Notes: generated by a model from the letters alone, not told the origin. Positions 1 to 54,775 are shown, counted from the first letter of the stretch. The stretch is 64,000 nt of DNA from Amorphochlora amoebiformis (GCA_054601695.1 BAAHQB010000001.1:1550001-1614000); one strand, 5' to 3'. Numbers and translations: made by a program.

Positions 1-35
<35 letters not shown>

Positions 36-125
36 GTGTATATATATATATATAGGAAATATATATATGTGTGTCTATAATGTATGTATTTACATTGACA
101 TTAATTATATATGTACATTATATAT

Positions 126-157
<32 letters not shown>

Positions 158-204
158 GTGTATATATTTATTTATATGTATGTATAAATGTATATTTATA
201 TCTT

Positions 205-246
<42 letters not shown>

Positions 247-272
247 ATATACATATATATATATGTGTGTGT

Positions 273-317
<45 letters not shown>

Positions 318-325
318 ATATATAT

Positions 326-364
<39 letters not shown>

Positions 365-367
365 ATA

Positions 368-411
<44 letters not shown>

Positions 412-528
412 CGTTAACTCAATGATATCTTGAAACATTTGTACTTATAGATTAACATATTATATTCTCAGGTCGAGGGTGAGAGTAGGAGTAGAAAGTG
501 TGAAAAGGATCAAATCAAGTGACAGAAC

Positions 529-693
529 CAGCCTATGGTGACGAAGGATACATCAAGGAGGTTCTTGAAGAGGATGGATTGGGAGTTTATTGACTGTAAA
601 TTAGGCTTATTAGAGGAGGGTTAGGGGTTGGGTATAAATGTAACTATATACTTAATATATACATATATATATATATATATAATATAAATATAT

Positions 694-739
<46 letters not shown>

Positions 740-828
740 GTGAGCGTATAATATATATATATATATATATATTTATATGTATGTATATAATATGAATATA
801 TATGTACAATATGTGAGCGTATATAATA

Positions 829-916
<88 letters not shown>

Positions 917-923
917 ATATATA

Positions 924-992
<69 letters not shown>

Positions 993-999
993 TATATTA

Positions 1000-1060
<61 letters not shown>

Positions 1061-1108
1061 CATACGTGCACACATAATTAAGTTCTCATGTCATATAATA
1101 GATGGATA

Positions 1109-1147
<39 letters not shown>

Positions 1148-1175
1148 CGTGCACACATAATTAAGTTCTCATATC

Positions 1176-1219
<44 letters not shown>

Positions 1220-1637
1220 TAGATTACCTGAATAGACCCAGCCTCTAGCAACCCAAACCCAATCTGCATGACGAACACCTGTTTTAATCGAAGAAGTATT
1301 AGTGTTCATAAAGTTTGTGTACTCTCTCTGTCCGAAATTTCCACTCGATCGATAGATGAATCTTATCTCCGCCGTGAAATTTTCTTATGAACACAGCGGC
1401 TTTTCATTCCAGCCACAATATTTCCCTCTGGCTTATTTAACCCTACATCCCGAAAAAAGAAATATGTTCGCAGACAATGGAACTCCTTTATCTCCCTTTG
1501 CCTTATTCTCTCACCAGCACAGCCGACAGTAAAACCCATGTAGCGTCGACGCTATCAAAGCTGATGTGCTCGCTTGCTTCTAGATGCTGTGCGATGCCAG
1601 ACGAAATAATCTCATCCGCAACCGTCGAGTTGACCAT
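529..1637 (-). CDS. Ammonium transporter (AMT/Mep family), 5' exons; runs off the left edge
   Basis: Membrane ammonium channel/transporter. Three exons are visible on the minus strand. Exon 1 is 1637-1515: the ATG is at 1637, an in-frame TGA lies upstream, and the reading runs into [11 protein letters not shown] before a GTGAGA donor. Exon 2 is 1278-1228 and reads [17 protein letters not shown] before a GTAATC donor. Exon 3 is about 593-529 and reads [17 protein letters not shown]. All joins are phase 0. The motif series W-LLSA-LVF, M-x-x-GF-x-LLEAG and N-x-x-x-x-LFKNLLD is the diagnostic start of AMT proteins: the first transmembrane helix, then the GF-LLEAG helix, then the KN-LLD loop. Only about 75 of the usual 400-500 residues are here; the rest lies left of base 1. 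The 3' end of exon 3 is uncertain because its donor (GTTCTG) is weak. Family call is strong; subfamily is not resolved. Confidence 0.85.
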
Positions 1638-2540
1638 GGTTAATGCAGAAGGATGTTCCTGGGGGATCTGATGTCAAGGACGTTCGTAGTGCGAGTCGGT
1701 CGCGGAGCGAAGGGGCAGTCGCGGCGATGTGTCGGTGGTTTGAGGTGCTCTTCGCGATTATCACGCGCCTTTTTCTCGGAGGAAATGTTTTCATTCATTT
1801 TTTCCGTATTGGTGTGTATTTTTCGGCGATTCTGCAAGAAAATATGACAGTTTCAAAAGTATTTAGAATTAATTTGGGCTATTTCACCAAGTAATTTCTC
1901 AATTTGAAACGGGATTGAAGATTTCATGCCTAATATCTCGGCCACACGTCCTTGCCATCATGCACGAGCTCACGATTACAAGGGGCAAGTGAAAGGTATC
2001 CGAAGGAGGAAAGGCAAGCTAAAATGAGATAAATCTCTGGTATGACGAAAGCGACTTAAAGGACCATCGGGGAGTGAGGTACGGATTGAACAGATCGGAC
2101 AATTTTACTGATAAACTGCCTCCAATCGCGTATTGAGGACTTAATAATTCACATCCATCCGGTGTGTACAAAAGCGCGATACGGGATATGTTGGTTGAAT
2201 TGGTTTCTGGTGGCGTGAGATACACGTTTCATGGGTGAGTACAGAAGAAGACACATCAATAGTAACGCTTTATATTATGTGGCAATGTGTTGTGTTTTTA
2301 GAATGTGCTGAAGTTAAAAAAAAATTGTTTTGTTCTCATGTATTCGTGCACAAGTATGCGTACAAAGTTTTCAACCTTCAATGGTTACGGTTAGAATGAC
2401 CCATATTTTGAACTCACTAACTTGACTGCAAACTCTTCACTAAGCCGGAATCCAAGACCTCGGAAATGTACGGCCAACACTGCCGGCTCAAAGTACTTCT
2501 AATACTATCAGTGCTCTGAATGTACCTATACAGTCATAAT
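1638..2540. promoter_or_regulatory. 5' flank of the ammonium transporter
   Basis: This stretch of normal composition and almost no TA repeats lies directly upstream of the transporter ATG, as at the other gene starts here. It presumably holds the promoter and 5' leader. A 68-codon minus-strand frame (2225-2019) and an 83-codon plus-strand frame (1643-1894) occur in it. Neither resembles a family I know and neither has convincing splice borders, so I do not call them genes. From 2540 to about 4380 there are mostly TA arrays, with a unique patch at 3150-3350 that shows no convincing exon. Confidence 0.4.
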
Positions 2541-2573
2541 ATATGTGTTTATGTATATATATACATATATATT

Positions 2574-2620
<47 letters not shown>

Positions 2621-2649
2621 TTGTATCTACATGTAATACAAATAGTTTA

Positions 2650-2728
<79 letters not shown>

Positions 2729-2759
2729 ATATATATATTTATATACATACATATATATT

Positions 2760-2830
<71 letters not shown>

Positions 2831-2946
2831 ATAAATAATATTTATATATATTATTAATATTTATACATATATGTATGTATATATATATATAATATTATGT
2901 ATGTAATATGTATGTATAAATAGATATATGAAAATATGTATGTATA

Positions 2947-2992
<46 letters not shown>

Positions 2993-3067
2993 TGCATATA
3001 TATAATATATTTATATTTACAGACATATAAATTAATACATGCATATTATATATGTATACAAATATAC

Positions 3068-3119
<52 letters not shown>

Positions 3120-3371
3120 ATATATATAATATCCAATAAATATAAGTATATCTGTGCATATATCCAGAACGTCAAAATACTTGTGAAGAGGACTGGTCCT
3201 TAGCCTGAAAAGCGAAACTTGTGTGGCACAAACTCTAACCCTAATCCTCACCCAGATCCCACGTACGTGCCGAAGCCCTAACCAACCTTAATCTACGACC
3301 GTAACAACTGCGGTGATATGTTGCGAAAGGGAGTAGAAGTAGGGGTAAGTAGTGTACGTATATATTTATGC

Positions 3372-3415
<44 letters not shown>

Positions 3416-3441
3416 ATTATATACATATATATATATTTAAT

Positions 3442-3472
<31 letters not shown>

Positions 3473-3479
3473 TATATAC

Positions 3480-3554
<75 letters not shown>

Positions 3555-3579
3555 ATATTATTTTATATACATATGTATG

Positions 3580-3613
<34 letters not shown>

Positions 3614-3689
3614 ATATACATAAATATATAATATATAATATGTATGAATATATACAATATATATATATATAGATATACATATATACATT

Positions 3690-3724
<35 letters not shown>

Positions 3725-3891
3725 TTTATAAATAGAAATATATATATATATGTTATAAATATATGTATATATATATATATATGTGTGTGTGGGTGTGTAT
3801 ATTCGTATGTCCATAGATAAATCTACATGTATATATTATAATATATAGATGTTAGTAAATATATAGAAATATATCCACGTACATAATCAAC

Positions 3892-3941
<50 letters not shown>

Positions 3942-4113
3942 GTAATATATATATATATATAGATATAATATATATGTATATATATACATATGTATATATA
4001 TATTTCAATATTTGCATGTATAAATGTATATATATTATCTATATTATACATTAATACATATAAATATAAAGAACACATGCATATGTGATCTACCGCAATG
4101 TTTAACACTATAC

Positions 4114-4150
<37 letters not shown>

Positions 4151-4152
4151 TG

Positions 4153-4244
<92 letters not shown>

Positions 4245-4247
4245 ATA

Positions 4248-4312
<65 letters not shown>

Positions 4313-4974
4313 GTGTGTGTGAATATATATACTCTATATAATATATATATATATATACAAATATATATATATATATTGTGTATATGTATGTCAGAGTCTT
4401 ATTCCACCGTGTGTGCTGGGCCATATTACCGCCGGCTTCGGCTATTGGGTAGATTTTGTAGTAGAGATATCTAGATGGTAGACTCGTCGATAAATAGCAT
4501 CTAGAACATTCTAAATTATATGAGTGAGAGCCAGACTCTGGAAACTGGCACTAATTAACATCTAGTACATATGCACTGATATGGTCAAAAACAAGATATC
4601 GAGAAACTTGTGCAACGACTAGAACTAGTATGGTTTCTTGACTAGATTCTAGGATTGGGTGCTGTTCTAGCAGGCCAATTAACTAGATTAAGTCTACTGA
4701 ATCTAGTACATGTAATAACTAGAGTAAAACTCTGACTAGATTCTAGATATCTGGCCATATGTTCGTGTGTGACAGTTCGTCTCTAGCGTCTATTGCTAGA
4801 TATTGTGAACAATATACTCTAGATACTCCTATCTATAGTGTAGAGATAGCTTTAATTAGGTGTAGATAATCAGATAATCTAGATAATAGTAGTTGCTATC
4901 ATGAATCTAGTGAATAGAATATTGGATTCTCTTTTTAATGCCGGTTTCACGTTAAATTCTAGAACTTTGCAAGT

Positions 4975-18381
<13,407 letters not shown>

Positions 18382-18782
18382 GACTCGAATCGTAAAGAAG
18401 TTTCGATCGCTTCGTGCGCAGTTTGCGCAAATAGAGACCGCAAGACTGTGCCTAGCCCATTCCCGCTTATTCTCCCTTCTTCATCCCAAGCATACCTCGT
18501 CGGTGGTAAACTCAGACATATCAGACTACACTTATTTATCCTCGCTCGCGCACGAAGCCCAAACGTCCAGACGAAGAGTATTGTGAATTTTTGCGCGCGA
18601 AATTCTTCATACCGGAAAACGCTAGAGAAACGCGGTTTCATTTTGTGACGGGTGTATCTCGGAACCCAATGAGATCTCGGAGTCCAAAGTTTCCGAATTT
18701 ATCGGCATCAAGCAACCGTATCGTCTTCTCCCCCCTCCGCCCTCGAGCATTGATTCTCGTGGGTTTTCTTCAAAGCACGGAA
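18382..18782. promoter_or_regulatory. Bidirectional promoter region, EF-hand gene / PEX3
   Basis: About 400 bases of mixed composition without TA arrays separate the two divergent start codons (18381 minus, 18783 plus). Both 5' leaders and promoters must lie here or in upstream introns. I see no clear TATA box or named element. The contrast with the (TA)n content of introns on both sides is the main evidence for a regulatory region. Confidence 0.55.
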
Positions 18783-38125
<19,343 letters not shown>

Positions 38126-38728
38126 CTATTCTACGCGTGTCCTGGCGTCACTTGCAATTGTCACAGGCTTTGATTTCCAAGATCTAGAAGTTACATACAG
38201 TAGGAATCATTCATTTCATTGGTGTTCATAACCAGGACGTATATATAATTTATATAGAGATATATATATGTATATATGTATATATATATATATAATCTAT
38301 ATAATCTAGATAATTAGTAGTAAAGCTTATGATAGTATCTAGCGTATATGCATACAGAGTAATGATCAGGTATAATTTTGATTTTTGAACAACACCGACG
38401 GATATTGGCACGCTTGTAACAGTGGGATGACACTTGGATTGGATACCATATAATTTGAAATCATTATTATCATTAGTCTACTTAGTAAGTGTACGTATAC
38501 CTAGAGTCTAGAGAATGTATGCTAGGTATGCCGATGATATATCTTGTATATATATACACACATATATATATATATATATATCTAGATATATTTATATATA
38601 TATATATATATAATATATGTATAATATATCTAGTATATATATGTATATACAATATATATATATATATATATAATATCATAATATTATATATACATTGTAT
38701 ATAATATATAGATATATAATATTATATT

Positions 38729-38762
<34 letters not shown>

Positions 38763-38775
38763 ATATATATATATA

Positions 38776-38833
<58 letters not shown>

Positions 38834-38882
38834 TCATATATATATATATATATATACATATAATACACACATACATACAAAG

Positions 38883-38916
<34 letters not shown>

Positions 38917-39389
38917 TGATATTTCACAAGAAGTTTAAACTAAACGACTAAATGCAAATTGATTCACTTCGATAAGCAAAATTGTACTGCACTTATTGAT
39001 AATGCATCCTCTCGCAAAACTGAAAAATCCCGACAGAGACTTGACCTCTACACATATTATGCGGTAATGCATAGTAAAGCGTGTAAGAGGTGACTGTAAC
39101 CCCCCTTCGAGTAACATCACTCCCCTGTCTCCCCCCGCCTATAATATCCAAGTTTCACGATGTGTGTAATTATTTATTATGGATAACATGAAATATCGGG
39201 CCGAGAAAACCGAAGTATCTCCGCGAGAAGGGGAGGAACGGGGAAGGCCAAAACAGGCCATCTCCATTCTTAGAGCCGAATTTTTATCTTCTCGGGCCGA
39301 ATTGTTAAACTTAATTTAACATATTTAATAGGGTATATATAGCGGTATCATCGTGGGATATATTGTGTTTGAATTTATTCTTCGGCAAG
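38126..39389. other. Spacer between PEX3 and the ADP-ribosyltransferase locus, with CTAG cluster
   Basis: The first part (38183-38630) carries about eight CTAG sites and TA arrays. From 38930 to 39389 the sequence is of mixed composition and is a candidate promoter for the downstream locus. A 47-codon plus-strand frame at 39179-39319 starts ATGGATAACATG, is charged and helical in character, and could be a first exon. It ends in a stop and does not join in phase to the next exon, so I leave it uncalled. Confidence 0.5.
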
Positions 39390-40221
39390 ATTTGACTCGG
39401 ACAACCGGAATGCCCCGAAGTTCGGCCAGAAGTGCCTGTTTTGCCTCGGCAAATTAGACTTGACCTATCTGGTTGAAAATGAATGTCTGAAATCGGCGGG
39501 ATAAGTCCTCTCGGTTCAAATCTACAACCAACCGGATGGCTTAAACTATGCACTTGTCAACTATGGTAAAAGGCACACGTGACTCTGTGCGTCGTGGGTT
39601 GTGATAGTATCTTTGCTCGCAGAATAAGGCTTCTGTCGATAAATTGGCGAAGAAGGGAAAAATAATGATATTTGGTCCGAAATCATGGACACGCGTCCCT
39701 GTTTTGACAAGCCAAAGAATCGAAGGTGAAAAGATCTCCGACATCACACAAGAAGAAACAACACAGCTACGATCGAATAGCGTGGCCAGGCTCCAGAAAA
39801 TAGACGTGGAATCCAAGAATCTCCTCGAACTCCAGCACCTGAATTCTGTGGGCAAAATCGTCTCCGTTAGCATTCGTACTCTTCCGAATGGCTTCAAGTA
39901 CGCGTTCGTCGAGTATGGTCAGATATTTGTACCAAAACAAAGCTAATACAGTAATAATCTATCCCTGATCATTGCACATGGTGTGTTGGCAGAATCGGAG
40001 GCTGGTGTAGATAGCTTGATGAGCAAAGGACAGTTCTTGATGTACGACAAAAGCACGTCGACCCAAAAACTGTCAATGTTAACGACACAAGAATCCAACC
40101 TTTACAAAACCAATCTACCGATCGGCACTCTATCCACTTCCACCCCTCACAATTGCAAAACCGACGTCGATAATACGGTATATTATAAACATGCACACAC
40201 ACACATATGTAAATATATACA

Positions 40222-40308
<87 letters not shown>

Positions 40309-40556
40309 CTATGATATATATGTATGTATATATATACATTTTCTCTCCATGTTTTCCCTCTGTATACCTATATACATATATAGTTTACATATATTATGTC
40401 TACATTTACATAAATATGCTTTCATTTCATTACCACAAGCCGAGACACCGATGCTTCATCAACTGGACGGCGACAGAGACTCCATTGCGGTAATATATAT
40501 ATATATATATATATATATATTCTATATATATATAGTACAATATATATATATATATT

Positions 40557-40590
<34 letters not shown>

Positions 40591-40593
40591 GTA

Positions 40594-40632
<39 letters not shown>

Positions 40633-40673
40633 ATATATATATACGTATATATATATATATGTGTGTATATAGT

Positions 40674-40761
<88 letters not shown>

Positions 40762-40836
40762 TTATAAACATATATGTATATGTATATAGTATATACATAT
40801 ATATATTTACAAATATATATATACACATGTATACAC

Positions 40837-40870
<34 letters not shown>

Positions 40871-41105
40871 CTAAATATATATATTATATTACATTTATAT
40901 ACATTTATATATAGATATATATATATTTATCTAAAATATATGTTGTATATATGTGTGGATACACGTATCTATATATGTATATATACATATATACATATGT
41001 ATATATATATATATATATACATATATGTATAAATATGTATATATATATATATATATATACGTACATATAACATATGTACATATTTATATTGTATATACGT
41101 TGTAT

Positions 41106-41137
<32 letters not shown>

Positions 41138-41191
41138 GTATATATATAATATATATGTTTATGCAGCATATTATATATATGTATAAATATA

Positions 41192-41250
<59 letters not shown>

Positions 41251-41318
41251 AATTACATGTACGATTTATGTACATTATAACAAATATTCGTACTTCAATT
41301 TGTTATCACTACGTATGT

Positions 41319-41363
<45 letters not shown>

Positions 41364-41593
41364 ATATAATATATATAATATATTCATCTATGTATGTATA
41401 TTTGTGGGGCATCTTGCGTGGTCACTTGTCATTGAAAGGTGCATCTACGAGTACTACCATAGCCACTATCCTCTATCTATTCGTTGTCGAACTACCGTCT
41501 ATATCTATTTAGTTTCGTAGTTAATACATAGATGTATTTACATGTAAATATATATATTTATATACATACATACATGTATATACATAAATGATA

Positions 41594-41637
<44 letters not shown>

Positions 41638-42141
41638 CATATAAATATATATTTAAAGCGTATTTTTACTATCACCAGCGGATCGGTTTCCTGCTGGATG
41701 ACGACAGCAACACTGTTGTGGTAATTTTCTCGAGTGTTCGCATGAAATCATGATATGAATACGCATACACGTATAAGCCACATGTCACAACGCTGTCTAA
41801 TTGTTTTAATACTGTAAGCTCATGAAATTAGTCGATTTTGGATATGTGTAGCACGTGCCAAATATTAAATACGAGGTTAGGAGGTTGCTGCCGTAAAGCG
41901 CACTAGCTGAATTTGGAACCTTCCGTTCGTCACGAACCAATATGTATTTTCAGGCTAAGGAGACCCCTGCCAGTGAATTGAAGAGTAAGATCTGGTATTT
42001 TGAAGATAATGGCGATTGGAACATGTTTGGAAAGTAGTACATCAATATGTAATGCAAACTGATATGCTTTAAGATAAACAGAGTTCAAGTATACATGTGC
42101 TCACATATGCATTATATGAATGTGCACAAATATACAAATCT

Positions 42142-42177
<36 letters not shown>

Positions 42178-42566
42178 ACATATATATATATATATATACA
42201 TACTATCACATTAGATCAAACGACGGGGATTGGATCTCTGCGTAATTGAGTGAAGCCTACCTCACCAAGTCTAGATGCACGTACCAAATTTGGAGAAAAT
42301 ACCTATGGCGTCGACTGGAGCCTTATGATCAGATACAATACTGTCTACTACACCTGTCGCCGCATCCGTTCGTGGAAGCCAAATAGATCTGAAGATGCGC
42401 GTAATTGGGCAAAACCAGGGAATCGATTTGCCCTCGGGGTTCTCAAGCGATCGGTAACTCGCCAGATATAAATGCATACATATATACACAGATATAATAT
42501 ATAATATATATATACAAATATACATATATACAATATACATATGTGTTTTATATATGATTTGTGTAT

Positions 42567-42629
<63 letters not shown>

Positions 42630-42685
42630 GTGTGTGTGTGTGTTTAAAACATATAAATTCAATTATGTAGAAATATACAATATTA

Positions 42686-42723
<38 letters not shown>

Positions 42724-42796
42724 AATATAATATATATATATATATATGTATGTATATATATGTTGCAATTAACTATAATGTATAGATATAGGCAAC

Positions 42797-42831
<35 letters not shown>

Positions 42832-42958
42832 TTGCAATTAACTATAATTATAGATACATACAACATATATATATATATTTATATATGTTGCAATTAACTA
42901 TAATTTATAGATACATGCAATATATATATATATATATATAGATATTTACATATATACA

Positions 42959-42994
<36 letters not shown>

Positions 42995-43020
42995 TTTAAA
43001 TCTAATATTTAGGTATATAT

Positions 43021-43054
<34 letters not shown>

Positions 43055-43115
43055 AATATATATATATATAGAGTATGCATGTATTTATTTATGTATAGTA
43101 TTTATAACTTTGTGT

Positions 43116-43163
<48 letters not shown>

Positions 43164-43800
43164 ACACACACACACATATATATATATGTATAGATACGTA
43201 TGTATATTAAATATAAACTTCCAGCTTAATCATACAACGGAGGTCTCGATGGACTAGCTAGAATATAGCAAGGCTGTTGCCCGATTTACCATTCTGCTAG
43301 GAAGCCAATCTTCCCTGGAAATCAAGAAGATCGAGTATTACCGTTCGGCTAAGGTCGAGTACGCCTTCCAGAAGTCAAAATCTGATTTCCACAACCCCAA
43401 CTACGAGCCGAGCGAAGTTTGGGTATTTCACGGGACACCCGAAAGAAATGTCAGACATAGCATGTCACACGGTATTAATATGTATATATATATATATATA
43501 TATATGTTGTATAAATATATTTTGGTACAATGTTCATATAAATTATATATATATATATATATATTATATGCATATATCTACATATAGATATATATATATA
43601 TATATGCCTTTAATACAGATATGTATGAATATGTATATAGATATATGTATATATATTTATATATGTACATACATACATATATATATGTATGTATATATGT
43701 GTGTATATATATATATATGTGTGTATGTATGTGTAATTATTATCATCATTATCATTGTAGATATATATATATATCTATCATTTATGTATATATATATTTA

Positions 43801-43862
<62 letters not shown>

Positions 43863-43930
43863 AGTATTGAGAAATATAGACGAGTAATATAGAAAGATGT
43901 ATGTAATATATATATATATATATATGCTTA

Positions 43931-43961
<31 letters not shown>

Positions 43962-44536
43962 AACATATATGTATACATATGTATATAGTTCTATATACAT
44001 ATACATTTATATTATAAGTATAAAATGTATGTACACAATTATACATATAAATATATATATTATAAGTATAAAATGTATGTACACAATTATACATATAAAT
44101 ATATATATGTGTATATACATGTGTGTGTGTGTGTGCACTAGGTTTCAAGGTTGGGGGCGCCGAGGTTCCAATTGCTAACGATGTTCACGGTTCTGGGGTG
44201 TACACTGCAACAGGTCCGTCGGTTCCATTAGAGTATGGAGGACGCAGGGTCGTAATTTTGGCGAAAGGACTAAAAGGGAGAGAGGGTTTGTAGCATTGGG
44301 TGTCTAAGGAGGACTGGATTGTGTTTAAGTCATGGGCGCAGCTCCTTCCTGTGTATGTCTTGCATATCCGAACACGCTACACACCGACGCCGAAGCAGAA
44401 TCTGCAATGGGGAAGCGTGCAGAACAGCCGAAATATCGTGCGGAGTAGCGTGCAGAATACCGTGCAGAGATGTGCGCAAAATAGTCCTAGAATTAGGAGA
44501 AGTGCATCCCCGGGCATCCAATGCTGTGTTAGGTAA
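39390..44536 (+). pseudogene. RRM-RRM-WWE-ADP-ribosyltransferase (PARP10/PARP14-like), with frame lesions
   Basis: Exons: 39390-39565 and 39623-39917 plus 39993-40177 (two RRMs: PDGLNYALVNY and NGFKYAFVEY are RNP1-like, and both are cut by an intron at the same Tyr codon), 40440-40489, 41679-41720, 41954-42035 with about 42214-42453 (WWE: IWYFEDNGDWN, LSEAYLTKS, TYGVDWSLMIRYNT, CRRIR), and 43225-43471 with 44142-44536 (catalytic domain). The catalytic domain shows the HGT motif in [15 protein letters not shown] with the second-site Tyr, and DWIVF-x4-QLLPVYVL in the last strands, with Asp near the usual third site. The family moves ADP-ribose from NAD+ to proteins or nucleic acids; an H-Y without Glu usually means mono-transfer. 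Lesions: TAA at 39502, a frame break at the 39565/39623 join, TAA at 42243, a frame break near 42265, TAG at 43255 (avoidable by splicing) and TAG at 44291. Domain calls are firm; whether the gene is dead is not. Confidence 0.7.
42764..42925. repeat. Three tandem copies of an about 65-bp unit
   Basis: The motif GCAATTAACTATAAT followed by TATAGATA and CAACATATATA recurs three times at 42765, 42833 and 42889, separated by TA arrays. It lies in the intron between the WWE and catalytic exons of the ADP-ribosyltransferase locus. Confidence 0.8.
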
Positions 44537-44575
44537 GCGCAAGATGAATTTTGTTCCCCTGAAATTTTACTCAAA

Positions 44576-45127
44576 CTAGTCATCAAGAATATTATAATCT
44601 AGATATATGTAATTATAATTGTGAACATATATATGTGCACACACACACATATCATATATACTATGATATATACATTATATATACTATATATATATATATA
44701 TATATATCTAGTATATTAATATTATATACATATCTACTACTAGTACTAGAACAATTTGTGACTACTCAAACTAGTCAAAGTCGGCGTCATGATATAGCCT
44801 GTCGTGTTGAAGATGAGCCTAGACCAAAGTCTAGAAAGTTTCAAACCGAGGTTTAAGGCTAAGCTAGCTAAAATCGATATCAATTGATTAGAGTACGGAG
44901 ATGACTAATGATAGCCAGCGGCAAGGCTTTAATCTTACTAGTATAGCCTAGAAGGCCCAGAAAGACTCTAGCTAGTCTAGAGACGATCGATGGTAGATGC
45001 TACCAGGCTAATTTATACATATTAGAATTGCTGTCCAAACGATGGACAGATTTTTGTGTGTCATACGTGAAGAATGTTAATATTGAATAATTATAACACA
45101 CGGACAGGTGAGCCTATCTTATGAATC
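44576..45127. other. CTAG-rich spacer between two convergent gene ends
   Basis: About 15 CTAG sites fall between the end of the plus-strand ADP-ribosyltransferase locus and the stop codon of the minus-strand WBP11 gene (45128). TA arrays are short here and the rest is of mixed composition. I find no convincing exon; a 73-codon frame at 44635-44856 is unsupported. Confidence 0.7.
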
Positions 45128-53469
<8,342 letters not shown>

Positions 53470-53749
53470 GGTCGGGTATCAGCGGAGTTTGCCAACTGGA
53501 GCCCGCGGGTCGCCACAGCCGAAGAATTATATTATTCTAGGAGAACGAATAATTCGCTAGGATTTTTCCGATTAGAGGTTTAACTTTTTAATTTAAGTAT
53601 CTTCGCCTTAAAATGAATTTATATAATTGTCTCCATTTTATCGGGTGAATTGACAGTCTTGATTTGCCCAAAGAAAAACCACGTATCGTTCAGGAGCCCC
53701 GACCGTGGAAAGGAACGCAGCGATCGATCGCAGATAGCGGAGCCCAGAA
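53470..53749. promoter_or_regulatory. Bidirectional promoter region, WBP11 / TMEM41
   Basis: Only 280 bases of non-repetitive sequence separate the divergent ATGs at 53469 (minus) and 53750 (plus). The sequence is of mixed composition, with an A/T-richer block at 53570-53635. No named promoter element is clear. The start of the plus-strand gene could be a little further downstream (a second ATG lies at 53861), which would lengthen this region. Confidence 0.5.
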
Positions 53750-54775
53750 ATGGTCGTCCAGGACGACGGGAGGGATGTATCGATACCTATTCTGTCCCGG
53801 AACCAATCCAAGCACAACTCGCCGGCGGTTTCAGGAACGGAGAAGGAAGATTCGAAGAGCATGACTCCTTTATCGGTTGATGATGTGGAGAACCGATCGG
53901 ACGATAGCCAAATGAAGTCAAGGTTAGACGACTCCGAGCTTAAGAGGGACCTCGTACACATCGCCTTCTTGCTCATTATAAGCGGGGGCGTCGTCGCGTT
54001 GAATCTACTGGGCATGCTCACCGCTATCCCTGGCCTGAATGACCACATCACGTTCAAAATTTTTACCCTGAAGGAGATGCAGAAGCTGGCGAGGACGCTA
54101 TCGGCCTACGCATCTCACCACTTCGTGCGAACGCTAACAGTCCAGATTTTACTGGGGACGTGGGTGCAGACCTTTATGATTCCGGGGGCGACTATACTCA
54201 ATATGTTAGCGGGGAACAACTTCGGTTTGTGGCGGGGGTTGGCGATCACTAGTTTCTACAACACCCTCGGATCTATTCTTCTATATCTTATATCAAGATC
54301 TGTAGGGCGTAGAATCGTGAGAAGATATCTTCACGATCGGGTTGAATCATTTAGGAAGCTGTTTCAAAGTAGGGTCGAGGGTGGTGGATCGGATCGCTCA
54401 TTCGGAACCGTGAGTCTGATAATATACATGACCTCGCTTAGAATCCTTCCCTTCACTCCAAACTGGTTCCTAAACGTCTCCCAAGCCTCCCTGGAAATTC
54501 CTCTCACCGTATTCGTGCCGTCCTTAGTTATCGGGACGCTGCCGTACAATTATCTAGCTGTCAGCGCCGGAACGATCCTCCAAGACTTATCATCTGTCAA
54601 AATTGTCAACACCGCAACGGCCCTGCAACTCGGAGTCGTAGCAACTCTTGGCTTGGCAACGCCTTCTCTTCTCCGGAAACTGAAGAACTATTTTAACAAG
54701 GACACAACCAATGGCCCCACGGTAGGCTATTATTGGATGCAGGTTCGAAAGGCAGGACAGCGCGATGAAAAGTAG
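53750..54775 (+). CDS. TMEM41/VTT-domain membrane protein, single exon
   Basis: Member of the VTT (DedA, SNARE-associated Golgi) superfamily of ER membrane proteins. TMEM41B and VMP1 are lipid scramblases needed for autophagosome and lipoprotein formation. The protein has 341 residues. An acidic, Ser-rich, probably disordered N-terminus (1-65) is followed by a first membrane helix (about 68-90). The VTT core begins with the re-entrant loop motif FMIPGATILNMLAG (about 142-155), then GLAITSFYNTLGSILLYLISRSVGRR. The family signature LRILPFTPNWFLNVSQ (about 230-245) corresponds to LRITPFLPNWFINI of TMEM41. The C-terminal helices span about 252-305. Unlike all neighbours the gene needs no intron and has balanced base composition; a retrocopy or loss of introns is possible. 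It shares a divergent promoter with WBP11. Start chosen at the first ATG of the frame; the next Met codons at residues 38 and 55 are alternatives. Confidence 0.9.
   Translation: MVVQDDGRDVSIPILSRNQSKHNSPAVSGTEKEDSKSMTPLSVDDVENRSDDSQMKSRLDDSELKRDLVHIAFLLIISGGVVALNLLGMLTAIPGLNDHITFKIFTLKEMQKLARTLSAYASHHFVRTLTVQILLGTWVQTFMIPGATILNMLAGNNFGLWRGLAITSFYNTLGSILLYLISRSVGRRIVRRYLHDRVESFRKLFQSRVEGGGSDRSFGTVSLIIYMTSLRILPFTPNWFLNVSQASLEIPLTVFVPSLVIGTLPYNYLAVSAGTILQDLSSVKIVNTATALQLGVVATLGLATPSLLRKLKNYFNKDTTNGPTVGYYWMQVRKAGQRDEK

Noticed and set aside
39390-44536. Reassignment of TAA/TAG to an amino acid in this genome
   Set aside because: WBP11 ends with TAA exactly after its conserved C-terminus and PEX3 with TAG at the expected point, and neither has internal stops. 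Gene decay or errors explain the ADP-ribosyltransferase locus better.
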